Of a stretch of 15,184 bases of DNA, positions 1 through 6,485 are shown in pieces (position 1 is the stretch's first letter; the number at the start of each line of letters is the position of its first letter). Where the stretch lies: positions 1 to 15,184 of the forward strand of contig JADYYC010000087.1 in the NCBI GenBank assembly GCA_020853835.1. The letters are read 5' to 3'. Below the pieces are notes generated by a model that had not been told where the DNA came from, made no database searches, and saw only the letters and a program-made list of their open reading frames with translations. A program made the translations under genes and the position numbers. Source of the stretch: Anaerolineales bacterium (GTDB lineage: Bacteria; Chloroflexota; Anaerolineae; Anaerolineales; UBA4823).

Positions 1-796
1 CGATCACCTCGGCATTGCCCACCACGAGGGTACCGGCCATCGTCGCCGGGCCGGTGGTCAGGCAGGCCGCCATAGTCATGAAGCCCACCGGCAGCCCGGC
101 TTCCGCGCCGATCAGAGCCGCCTCCAGGCTACCGCCATCGTGACCCAGCGGCGGCGCGGTGCACTGCATGATCGAAAGCACGGGCCGGCGGCGCAGCTCC
201 TCGCGCCCGCCAACGATGGCGGCCGCCATTTCAACCGCCGCCCGCGCCTCATGGACAGAGTAGATGCTCTCGGTCTGGGCGTGCTTGGTCGAGTTTTCCC
301 AGATCGCCTTAAGCTCGTGCAAGCCGCGCGTCTCGGGCGGCTTGTCCTGGGCCGAAAGCGCCACCCAGTGGAAGGCGACTTCTTCGAGATAATCCGCGAT
401 ACGGGCGATCTCGGCCACGTCCTGCAGGCGGGAGCGCCGCCGCTCGCCGCTCTGCATGTCGATCACCTCCACGCCGCAGCCATCCGTGCCCAGGTAAACA
501 TGGCGGCCGTCCAGCGGGAGGTCTTGTTGCGGCGCGCGCGCTGCCAGCACGTATTCGGGCGGGCAGCTCTTCAAAGCCTGTTCGATGAGCGCGCTAGGCG
601 CTTTAACGATCATGGTGTCGCGATTCACCTGGGCGCCAAACGACTCCCAGATATCCAGCGCACGCGCGGAGGGAAAGCGCACCCCGACCTTTTCGATCAC
701 GTCGAGCGTGGCGGTATGAATGCGCGCGACGTCTTCTTTGGTCAGGATGTTGAGGCTCAGCTTTGGGTCGCTAATTGGGTTGATTTCTCGTAACAT
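1..796 (-). CDS. MttB-family (trimethylamine methyltransferase superfamily) corrinoid methyltransferase, 3' end missing
   Basis: Reading the minus strand from the ATG at 796 gives 265 uninterrupted codons running off the window edge, so only the N-terminal half of a roughly 480-500 residue family protein is seen. The start reads MLREINPISDP and the visible part contains 'YLGTDGCGVEVID', 'SVHEARAAVEMA' and 'APPLGHDGGSLEAAL', as expected for MttB-like proteins. These enzymes move a methyl group from a quaternary or tertiary amine to a cobalamin carrier protein in the cytoplasm. The carrier gene lies 10 bp upstream on the same strand, which supports the call. The pyrrolysine position of true MttB (around residue 334) falls outside the window, so I cannot tell a Pyl enzyme from a betaine-type homologue. 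The substrate is unknown. Confidence 0.9.
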   Translation of the reverse strand, partial: MLREINPISDPKLSLNILTKEDVARIHTATLDVIEKVGVRFPSARALDIWESFGAQVNRDTMIVKAPSALIEQALKSCPPEYVLAARAPQQDLPLDGRHVYLGTDGCGVEVIDMQSGERRRSRLQDVAEIARIADYLEEVAFHWVALSAQDKPPETRGLHELKAIWENSTKHAQTESIYSVHEARAAVEMAAAIVGGREELRRRPVLSIMQCTAPPLGHDGGSLEAALIGAEAGLPVGFMTMAACLTTGPATMAGTLVVGNAEVI

Positions 797-806
797 CTTG
801 CACCGC

Positions 807-1454
807 CTACTTTTCTACCAGGGCGCGCGCAACCTTTACGGCCCCGATCGCGTCCTCGCTATAGCCATCCGCGCCGATCTCCGCGACCCATTCGCGGGTG
901 ACCGGCGCGCCGCCCACCATCACTTTTACTCTGGGACGCAAACCCATGTCATCCAGCGCCTCGACCACATCCCGCTGGCGCACCATGGTGGTCGTGAGCA
1001 GCGAGCTCACCCCGATGATGTCCGCGCCCACCTCGAGCGCCTTCTCGACCAGCGCGGTTACGGGCACGTCTACCCCCAGGTCGAACACCTGGAAACCAGA
1101 CGCGGCGAGCATCGTGCCCACCAGCGTCTTGCCGATGTCGTGGATGTCGCCATGGATGGTCCCCAGCACCACCTTGCCCAACATCTGGCGCGAGGTGCCG
1201 CGGCGCGCCATTTCGGGCTCCAGCGTGTTAACGGCGGTCTTCATCGCCTCGCCGGCCATCACCAGCTCGGGTAAAAAGGCGTCGCCGCAGCTAAACGCAT
1301 CTCCAACCTGGTTTACCCCGACCACAAAACCCTGATTGATTGCCTCCAGCGGGTCGATCCCGGCCTGGATCGCCTCTTTAGCCAACCTCTCAGCTTCGTC
1401 CGCATCGCCGTCAATAATGCTCTGCGCCATAGCCTGGTACAACTGCTCGGACAT
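807..1454 (-). CDS. Corrinoid-binding methyl-carrier protein (MtbC/MttC family)
   Basis: The protein has 215 residues, the usual size for this family. Residues 1-85 form the helical cap (methionine synthase B12-binding module). Residues 93-215 form the cobalamin-binding Rossmann domain. The signature D-x-H-x-x-G is present as D103-I-H105-D-I-G108, followed by S150-S-L and the V-G-G-A segment at 180-183. H105 is the expected lower axial cobalt ligand. The protein would shuttle a methyl group between the MttB-like enzyme 10 bp downstream and a second methyltransferase not seen here. I chose the ATG at 1454 rather than the in-frame ATG at 1469. AGGAG lies 7 nt before 1454, inside the longer reading frame, while 1469 has no comparable site. 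Confidence 0.93.
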   Translation of the reverse strand: MSEQLYQAMAQSIIDGDADEAERLAKEAIQAGIDPLEAINQGFVVGVNQVGDAFSCGDAFLPELVMAGEAMKTAVNTLEPEMARRGTSRQMLGKVVLGTIHGDIHDIGKTLVGTMLAASGFQVFDLGVDVPVTALVEKALEVGADIIGVSSLLTTTMVRQRDVVEALDDMGLRPRVKVMVGGAPVTREWVAEIGADGYSEDAIGAVKVARALVEK

Positions 1455-1488
1455 ATCAACGCTCCTCATGAGTATGTTTTTTCTGGCC

Positions 1489-1509
1489 GCGCCGGGTTCA
1501 AACCGGCGC
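1489..1509 (-). other. Intercistronic stem-loop between regulator and corrinoid gene
   Basis: There are perfect 7-bp arms, GCGCCGG (1489-1495) and CCGGCGC (1503-1509), with a 7-nt loop. The stem lies in the 66-bp gap between the stop of the GntR gene and the start of the corrinoid gene. No U-tract follows on the minus strand; that side is A-rich. It therefore looks more like an mRNA processing or stabilising stem than an intrinsic terminator. Confidence 0.5.
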
Positions 1510-1520
1510 TGGCACTTCCA

Positions 1521-2273
1521 TCAAGTGGAAAGCATCTGCTCCACCTGTTGTTCCTTCTCCTGGATCAAGCTCTGCGGGACGCCCAGGTATTCCACCAGCT
1601 CCCGGCTCAAATTGCGGATGTGCAGGAGCACCTGAGCCGCGGCTTCGTCCGGTTCGCCCGCTGCAAGCGCTTCGTAGATCGCCCGGTGCTCACCATATTC
1701 GCGCCTCAGGTTTTCTTCTAACAGTTCGGGGTGGCGGAACATGTACTCGTACAGCCGCCAGTCGGGGAACTGGTTCGATACCATCTGGTACAGCTTGAAA
1801 AGCTGGCTGTTTGCGCTGGCTTCGGCGATCAGCAGATGAAAGCGTTTGTTGAGCTGGCGCTGAAGCGACATCGCATCCAGCGTGATCAGGCCGCGCGTCT
1901 GTTCGACGATCTTTTCCAACGTCTCAAGCTGCTCGACGGTCATATTGCATGAGGCCATGCGAGCCGCGGCGCTCTCCAGAATCAAGCGCAAGACGTAGGC
2001 GTCCACCATCTCCTCAGCGCTCCATTCGGGAACGCGCACCCCGCGGTAGGGCACCCGCACGGCGAGCCCGACTGAGACCAGCAGGTCGAGGGCCTCGCGC
2101 ACGGGCGTCTGGCTCACCTTGAGCTGGAGGGCGAGATCCTCCTGTCGCAGCCACTCGCCCGGTAAATACTCCCCCGCCACGATGCGCTCGTGCAGCAGGT
2201 TGAACACGCTGTCTTTGAGCGACCGCTTGACGATCCATTCCCCTTCCGTGATTGGGACGATCTCATCCACCAT
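1521..2273 (-). CDS. GntR-family transcriptional regulator, FadR/FCD subfamily
   Basis: This is a 250-residue DNA-binding regulator of normal family length. Residues 17-83 are the winged helix-turn-helix, with the typical 'SQTPVREALDLL' recognition region and the wing 'VPYRGVRV'. Residues about 90-225 are the all-helical FCD effector domain. Its metal-site positions are filled by N142 (Asp in many relatives), H146, H196 and H218. Such proteins bind a small carboxylate or similar ligand and release DNA. It precedes the corrinoid and MttB-like genes on the same strand, so it probably controls them and itself in response to the methylated substrate; this role is inferred. The ATG at 2273 has AGGA 5 nt upstream. 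C-terminal residues 236-250 are Gln/Glu-rich. Confidence 0.92.
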   Translation of the reverse strand: MVDEIVPITEGEWIVKRSLKDSVFNLLHERIVAGEYLPGEWLRQEDLALQLKVSQTPVREALDLLVSVGLAVRVPYRGVRVPEWSAEEMVDAYVLRLILESAAARMASCNMTVEQLETLEKIVEQTRGLITLDAMSLQRQLNKRFHLLIAEASANSQLFKLYQMVSNQFPDWRLYEYMFRHPELLEENLRREYGEHRAIYEALAAGEPDEAAAQVLLHIRNLSRELVEYLGVPQSLIQEKEQQVEQMLST

Positions 2274-2328
2274 GGATTTCCTGACCTTCCGGAGAAGAGA
2301 TGAGTTTTATCTGCACAGGGACGGAGGC

Positions 2329-2347
2329 ATTATACATTATATATAAT
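2329..2347. promoter_or_regulatory. 19-nt near-perfect AT palindrome, candidate operator
   Basis: ATTATACATTATATATAAT is a palindrome centred on T2338 with one mismatched pair (C2335/A2341). It lies 56 bp upstream of the GntR gene and 158 bp upstream of apgM. On the minus strand it contains two TATAAT boxes, and TTGTGC (2362-2357) sits 15 bp upstream of one of them. A protein bound here would cover the -10 region. The length suits a GntR dimer, but it does not match the usual TnGTnnnACnA core of FCD regulators. Confidence 0.4.
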
Positions 2348-2444
2348 TTTCTGGGGGCACAATTCTTACACATTCGCGTTGAAGAACTCTTTTTGTTTTG
2401 ACCGCCTCTTTGTCATCCAGGCAAATAAATCTCAGGTAAAATTG

Positions 2445-2487
2445 AACCGGTATTTTCACCTTCATCTCGATATCTTCGATACCGGTT
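2445..2487 (+). other. Inverted repeat / stem-loop ahead of the apgM ribosome binding site
   Basis: Arms AACCGGTAT (2445-2453) and ATACCGGTT (2479-2487) are perfectly complementary over 9 bp with a 25-nt loop. The right arm ends 6 nt before AGAGGA (2495-2500), the ribosome binding site for the ATG at 2505. It could be an mRNA leader stem or a DNA operator. No convincing -35/-10 pair was found to decide whether it is transcribed. Confidence 0.45.
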
Positions 2488-2504
2488 TACCTAAAGAGGA
2501 ACAA

Positions 2505-3716
2505 ATGGTCAACAAATTAAAACTTATCAACGAAATGGCCGTCAATAACGGCACTAAAATCGTCCTGCTCGTCATGGACGGGCTGGGCGGCTTGCCGCTC
2601 GAACCGGGTGGTTTGACCGAGCTGGAAACCGCAAGAACCCCCAACATGGACGCCCTCACCGCCCGCGCCGCCCTGGGGCTGAGCGATGTGGTCGCCCCGG
2701 CCTTCAGCCCCGGCAGCGGGCCGGGTCACATGGCCCTCTTCGGCTATGACCCGCTCGAAACCCTGATCGGACGCGGCGTGCTCGAAGCGCTTGGGATAGG
2801 CTTCCACCTCCAGCCGGAGGACGTCGCCATCCGGGCCAACTTCTGCACTCTCGACGGCGACGGCAACATCACCGACCGCCGCGCGGGCCGCATTCCCACG
2901 GAAGAGTGCGCCAAACGGGTCGAGATCCTGCGCCAGATCCAGATCCCTGGGGTGCAGGTCTACGTCGAGCCGGTCAAGGAATACCGCTTTGTACTCGTGC
3001 TGCGCGGCCCTGGGCTGGAGGCGAACATCCCTGATAACGACCCGCAGCTCACCGGCGTGCCCCCGTTGGCCATCCAGGCCGAGGACGCCGGTTCCGAGAA
3101 GACCGCCGCGATCCTGCGCCAGTGGTGGGCTGAGGCGAACAAACTGCTCGCCGCCCACCCGCCGGCCAATTCCTGTCTGTTGCGCGGCATCTCCAAAGAC
3201 CCCGGCGTGCCGCGCTTCCCCGAGGTTTATAAAATGCGCTCCGCCGCCGTGGCCGTCTACCCCATGTACAAGGGCGTGGCGCGCCTGGTCGGCATGGACG
3301 TCATCGAGCACTCCGCCGAGACCCCGGCGGAGGAATTCGAGGTCGTCCGGCAGCACTGGGACGAATACGATTTCTTCTTTGTCCACATCAAGAAGACCGA
3401 CAGCTATGGCGAGGACGGAAAGTTCGCCGAGCGCGCGCACGTGATCGAGACCGTCGACGAGGCCCTGCCAACCCTGCTCGGACTCAAGCCGGACGTGCTC
3501 ATCATCACCGGCGACCACTCCACCCCCGCCAAGATGAAACGCCACTCCTGGCACACCGTGCCGGTGCTGCTCGCCTCTGAGAACGCGCGCTTTGGCAAGC
3601 CCGGCAAGTTCGGCGAGAGCGCCTGCCTGACGGGGACGCTGGGGCACATCCGCCACGTTGACCTGCTGCCGCTGGCCCTGGCGCACGCCGAACGCCTGGG
3701 TAAATACGGCGCCTGA
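2505..3716 (+). CDS. apgM: 2,3-bisphosphoglycerate-independent phosphoglycerate mutase, archaeal type (ApgM)
   Basis: This cytoplasmic enzyme interconverts 3- and 2-phosphoglycerate in glycolysis and gluconeogenesis. Its 403 residues are typical of the archaeal-type family in the alkaline phosphatase superfamily. Visible motifs are the metal-binding D25 in 'VMDGLGG', 'TPNMD' at 45-49, 'SGPGHMALFGYDP' at 71-83 with S71 as the likely phosphorylated residue, 'VHIKKTDSYGEDG' at 293-305, and 'TGDHSTPAKMKRHSWHTVP' at 335-353, whose D337, H338 and H350 fit the second metal cluster. An in-frame ATG exists at 2379. The ATG at 2505 is preferred because AGAGGA lies 4 nt upstream and the extra 42 residues match nothing in the family. 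A strong terminator follows, so it is probably transcribed alone. Confidence 0.95.
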   Translation: MVNKLKLINEMAVNNGTKIVLLVMDGLGGLPLEPGGLTELETARTPNMDALTARAALGLSDVVAPAFSPGSGPGHMALFGYDPLETLIGRGVLEALGIGFHLQPEDVAIRANFCTLDGDGNITDRRAGRIPTEECAKRVEILRQIQIPGVQVYVEPVKEYRFVLVLRGPGLEANIPDNDPQLTGVPPLAIQAEDAGSEKTAAILRQWWAEANKLLAAHPPANSCLLRGISKDPGVPRFPEVYKMRSAAVAVYPMYKGVARLVGMDVIEHSAETPAEEFEVVRQHWDEYDFFFVHIKKTDSYGEDGKFAERAHVIETVDEALPTLLGLKPDVLIITGDHSTPAKMKRHSWHTVPVLLASENARFGKPGKFGESACLTGTLGHIRHVDLLPLALAHAERLGKYGA

Positions 3717-3723
3717 TCACCGC

Positions 3724-3760
3724 AGACCTCACAGGTCAGAAAAACCTGTGAGGTCTTTTT
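3724..3760 (+). terminator. Intrinsic terminator of apgM
   Basis: Perfect 13-bp arms AGACCTCACAGGT (3724-3736) and ACCTGTGAGGTCT (3744-3756) enclose the 7-nt loop CAGAAAA and run into TTTTT (3756-3760). It starts 7 nt after the apgM stop. Its T-tract abuts the GGGGGAG ribosome binding site of the next gene, so that gene's translation signal lies immediately after the termination point. Confidence 0.93.
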
Positions 3761-3770
3761 GGGGGAGATC

Positions 3771-5213
3771 GTGCCGCACCGTCCCGTCCGCCTGCTCTTC
3801 GCCGCTGGCCTGCTGGCCCTGATCTTTCAGGCCGTCTTTCCGGCGGGGCGGGGTTTCTCGCAGCAGGCGGGCCTCGCGGAATTCCAGGTGTTCCTCCCGA
3901 CTGTCTCTAACAACTACATGCCCCTGCTCGGCTCGCTTGCGGACGGCTGGTTCCTCATGGTCGATGACGAGCACATCCAATCTCACAACCTCGAAAGGCT
4001 TTACCATCCCTTTAAGAAATATTCCGGCAACCCGGTCATCCGCCCCGATAGAAGCTGGGAGGGGCACATCATCCAGCTCTTTGGGACGGTGCTGCCGGGG
4101 TTTCGCATGTGGTATTCCTCGTTCAACCCCGACCAGGGCCTGACGCAGGTGCTCTATGCCGAAAGCCCGGACGGGGTCAACTGGAGCAAACCCGCCATCT
4201 CGGGGGCGACGAACGCCATCTTCAGCGGGCGGAACGCCAACCTGCCATCCGTATTACACACCCCGCACGAACCGGGCAAGATGTTCCAGCTCATGGTCTA
4301 TCAGAACGGCGATTTCTATGGCTACACCTCGCCGGATGGATTGGCGACCACCCCCTACCCGCAGAACCCGCTCTACACCGCCGGCAGCGACGTGGCCCAT
4401 TTCTACTGGGACGAGATCAGCGGGCGTTACCGCGGCTCGTCCAAGCACACCGTTTCGATCTTCGGCGTCGACCGCCGCACGATCCGGCTCATCGATTCGG
4501 ACGACTTCGTACACTGGCAGGAACAACCCGAACTGTTTGTCCCGGACATCATCGATGAGCTGCTTTACCCTGGCCTGTACGTCAACTTCTACGGGATGCC
4601 CATTTTCCCGGCTGGCGAGCAGTACCTCGGCCTGTTGTGGGTCATGAAAGCCACCGACCAGTCCCGCCAGTACGGGAAAGTGGTCGTCCAACTTGCGACC
4701 AGTCACGACGGGACAGGTTGGCAGCGCGAGGAGGGCAATCGCCCAGCCATTCTGGATACCGGCCCGCCGGGCGCGTGGGACAGCGGGCAGGTTTACACCT
4801 CCTCCAAGCCGGTGCGCATGGGCGACGAATTGTGGCTCTATTACTCGGGCTGCAACCGCGAGCACGGCGCCAGCCTGGCCAACACCAACTGCGCCATCGG
4901 GCTCGCCAAGGCCGGCTACCATCGCCTGGCCTCCCTAAGCGGCAACGGTGAAATCTTGACGAAGCCGTTCGAATCAAACGGCGAGACCCTGCGCCTCAAC
5001 TACGATGGGAGCAAGGGAACGGTGCAGGTGGAGGTCCTGCAAGACGGCGCGCTCATTCCCGGCTACGAAGCCGCCGATTGCGCGCCGCTCACCGCCAACA
5101 GTTACGATGAACCCATCACCTGGAACGGCAACGCCACCCTGCCTCAAGGCACGATCCAGCTCCGCTTTTTCCTCCAGGACAGCGCCCTGTACGCCTTCAA
5201 GTTGGGCGACTGA
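3771..5213 (+). CDS. Secreted beta-propeller protein related to GH43/GH32/GH130-type glycoside hydrolases
   Basis: The product has about 480 residues and a signal peptide: basic 'PHRPVR', a hydrophobic stretch over residues 8-26, and probable cleavage near 'GFS-QQA'. After 'FLPTVSNNY' the region from about 60 to 400 looks like a five-bladed propeller. Repeated blade motifs are 'YSGNPVIRPDRSWE', 'AESPDGVNWSKP', 'DSDDFVHWQEQ', 'ATSHDGTGWQRE' and 'ELWLYYSGCNREHG'. A C-terminal beta-sandwich-like tail of about 75 residues begins near 'LRLNYDGSKGTVQVEVL'. The fold suggests binding or cleavage of a sugar polymer outside the cell. I could not assign a catalytic triad, so activity and substrate are unknown. 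The GTG at 3771 follows GGGGGAG by 3 nt; an in-frame TTG at 3759 inside the terminator is less likely. Confidence 0.8.
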   Translation: MPHRPVRLLFAAGLLALIFQAVFPAGRGFSQQAGLAEFQVFLPTVSNNYMPLLGSLADGWFLMVDDEHIQSHNLERLYHPFKKYSGNPVIRPDRSWEGHIIQLFGTVLPGFRMWYSSFNPDQGLTQVLYAESPDGVNWSKPAISGATNAIFSGRNANLPSVLHTPHEPGKMFQLMVYQNGDFYGYTSPDGLATTPYPQNPLYTAGSDVAHFYWDEISGRYRGSSKHTVSIFGVDRRTIRLIDSDDFVHWQEQPELFVPDIIDELLYPGLYVNFYGMPIFPAGEQYLGLLWVMKATDQSRQYGKVVVQLATSHDGTGWQREEGNRPAILDTGPPGAWDSGQVYTSSKPVRMGDELWLYYSGCNREHGASLANTNCAIGLAKAGYHRLASLSGNGEILTKPFESNGETLRLNYDGSKGTVQVEVLQDGALIPGYEAADCAPLTANSYDEPITWNGNATLPQGTIQLRFFLQDSALYAFKLGD

Positions 5214-5245
5214 GCCATTGGGTCTATGGAAGCCTTCCTGGATTC

Positions 5246-5348
5246 AACCGCCCGGCGAGATCGCCATGCAGGGCTGGTGAGCCTGGCCCTGCGAGGGCGG
5301 TTTATGCCCGAAGCAGTCTTCAGGATGAGCCAGCGAGGAGATTGCTTC
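5246..5348. repeat. Nested inverted repeats in the 5214-5558 gap, possible intergenic repeat element
   Basis: The 345-bp gap after the propeller gene has no convincing gene. It holds a folded unit: outer arms AACCGCCC (5246-5253) and GGGCGGTT (5295-5302). Inside are hairpin GGCGA/TCGCC (5254-5265) and hairpin GCAGGGC/GCCCTGC (5268-5274/5286-5292), together a three-way junction. A second stem follows, GAAGCAGTCT (5310-5319) with AGATTGCTTC (5339-5348), 10 bp with one G-T pair. The tail, 'GAGATTGCTTC' then 'GCAATGACGG' near 5338-5376, resembles a dispersed intergenic repeat I recall from several bacterial genomes. The first unit could also help terminate transcription from the upstream gene, but only TTT follows it. 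From 5440 on the gap is AT-rich. Confidence 0.45.
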
Positions 5349-5449
5349 AGGTCAAAAAGCGGGCTTTGCAATGACGGTCCCTGCTATCCCGAACTGACGC
5401 TGGTTAATGCGCTCTATTTTGGCCCATTCCTTTTGGTGAGACGAAATAC

Positions 5450-5489
5450 TTAATCAAATTCTCATTTTATATTTTTCAGGCTTGATTAA
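5450..5489. promoter_or_regulatory. Spaced inverted repeat upstream of the rsb-like operon
   Basis: TTAATCAA (5450-5457) and TTGATTAA (5482-5489) are perfect 8-bp inverted copies, 32 bp apart centre to centre, about three helical turns. They flank an AT-rich tract containing TATATT (5468-5473). TAAAAT (5487-5492) is another -10-like box. Neither has a good -35 partner. The position, 70-110 bp before the STAS gene, suits a regulator site or an alternative-sigma promoter region. Confidence 0.4.
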
Positions 5490-5558
5490 AATTAAACTGT
5501 ATTTGGTGAAAGTTCCGAGATAGATTGCGCCTTTTTGTACCCCTGTGGAGGCAGGAAA

Positions 5559-5894
5559 ATGGACATCAGTTATACCCGGTATAAGCACTGCGATCTGGTG
5601 AAACCAGAAGGCAGGGTCGACAGCGCCACAGCGCCGCAGCTAGCCAAATCCCTGGATGACATCACCAAGGCTGGCCGTTTCAAGATCGTCCTGGATCTTT
5701 CGGGCGTCGATTTCATGTCCAGCGCGGGCTTGCGCGTGCTGATCAGCACCCAGAAAACCTGCAAGCGGTACAATCGGGGTGAAATCGTCCTGGCAGCCGT
5801 GCCAAAACGCATCCACGACGCGTTCGAGCTGGCCGGCTTTATCCCGCTCTTTCGTTTCTACGATAACGCGCTCGATGCTGTCGGGGCGATGTAA
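5559..5894 (+). CDS. STAS-domain anti-sigma factor antagonist (RsbV/SpoIIAA-like)
   Basis: This is a 111-residue single STAS domain. The phosphorylation loop is 'DFMSSAGLRVL', where S55 aligns with the serine phosphorylated in SpoIIAA and RsbV; S54 replaces the usual Asp before it. In partner-switching systems the unphosphorylated form binds the RsbW-type kinase and frees its target, while phosphorylation by that kinase releases it. The kinase gene follows 74 bp downstream and a SpoIIE-type phosphatase comes third, completing the circuit. The ATG at 5559 has GGAGG (5547-5551) 7 nt upstream. This is stronger than the signal in front of the kinase and consistent with the antagonist being made in excess. 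An in-frame TTG at 5535 is rejected. Confidence 0.93.
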   Translation: MDISYTRYKHCDLVKPEGRVDSATAPQLAKSLDDITKAGRFKIVLDLSGVDFMSSAGLRVLISTQKTCKRYNRGEIVLAAVPKRIHDAFELAGFIPLFRFYDNALDAVGAM

Positions 5895-5923
5895 CCGCGT
5901 CCACCCCTGGGCAGGAATCCCTG

Positions 5924-5948
5924 GCTGGAGGATCTACTGGCCTCCAGC
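5924..5948 (+). other. Intra-operon stem-loop between the STAS and kinase genes
   Basis: GCTGGAGG (5924-5931) pairs perfectly over 8 bp with CCTCCAGC (5941-5948) around a 9-nt loop. Only a broken T-rich stretch (TTCGATTTCTC) follows, so it would be at most a weak terminator. The left arm contains the GGAGG motif, which would be buried in the stem. It ends 20 nt before the kinase ATG. Confidence 0.5.
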
Positions 5949-5968
5949 TTCGATTTCTCTCATCAGCG

Positions 5969-6484
5969 ATGCACACCCCGCCAATGCCTGACCCGCTGTC
6001 AGGAGACCTGTCCGGCTCCACCAATCCCCAAAGCCGCCGCCAGAAGAGCAGCCTGAACCAGAGGCGCGTCTACACCGCCCAATTCGACAATCTTGAGTTC
6101 GTGCGTGAGTTTGTGGGCGACGCCGCTCGAAACGCGGGGCTGGACGAGGCGGCTGTCTACGCCGCCCAGCTTGCCGTCGATGAGGCGTTTACGAACATTA
6201 TCGAACACGCCTTTGGGGGCGAGTCGCTCGAAAAGATCGAGTGCTGCTGCGAGATTTCCGAAGCAGGGCTGGCGATCACGCTTTACGACTGCGGCAAGCC
6301 CTTTAACCTGGCTGCGATCCCGAGCCCGAACCTGGATGCGAAATTGAAACACCGGCAGGTTGGCGGGCTGGGCCTGCACTTTATTCGCAAACTGATGGAC
6401 GAAGTGGAATTCATATCCACCCCGCAAGCGGGGACTGATAAGCCCTGCAACATGCTGCGCATGGTCAAGCTCAAGGAGAAATGA
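5969..6484 (+). CDS. RsbW-like serine kinase / anti-sigma factor (HATPase_c)
   Basis: This cytoplasmic protein of 171 residues has a GHKL ATPase domain at about 34-168. The N-box is 'AVDEAFTNIIEHAF' (E72, N76, E79, H80), the G1 box is 'LYDCGKPFN' with D107 and G109, and the G2 box is 'VGGLGLHFIRKL' at 131-142. It should phosphorylate the STAS antagonist encoded just upstream and, when free, hold its target, probably a sigma factor or another output protein encoded elsewhere. The first 30 residues are an extra Pro/Ser/Gln-rich segment. No clear ribosome binding site precedes the ATG at 5969, nor the next ATG at 5984, so the start is uncertain. The upstream stem-loop may tune expression. Its 3' end contains AGGAG, which serves the next gene. 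Confidence 0.9.
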   Translation: MHTPPMPDPLSGDLSGSTNPQSRRQKSSLNQRRVYTAQFDNLEFVREFVGDAARNAGLDEAAVYAAQLAVDEAFTNIIEHAFGGESLEKIECCCEISEAGLAITLYDCGKPFNLAAIPSPNLDAKLKHRQVGGLGLHFIRKLMDEVEFISTPQAGTDKPCNMLRMVKLKEK

Positions 6485-6485
6485 A

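Noticed and set aside
140..793. 217-codon plus-strand open frame at the left edge
   Set aside because: It is antisense to the MttB-like gene, which is co-directional with its corrinoid partner and carries family motifs.
2379..2504. 42-residue N-terminal extension of apgM
   Set aside because: The ATG at 2505 has a strong AGAGGA site and gives the usual length. The extension would also cross the 9-bp inverted repeat.
2517..3686. 389-codon open frame antisense to apgM
   Set aside because: It lies wholly opposite a gene with all family motifs. GC-rich codon use leaves the opposite strand open, and the product resembles no protein family.
5226..5453. 75-codon open frame in the gap before the STAS gene
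   Set aside because: It has no ribosome binding site or recognisable motif, and it runs straight through the nested inverted repeats, so it is probably chance.
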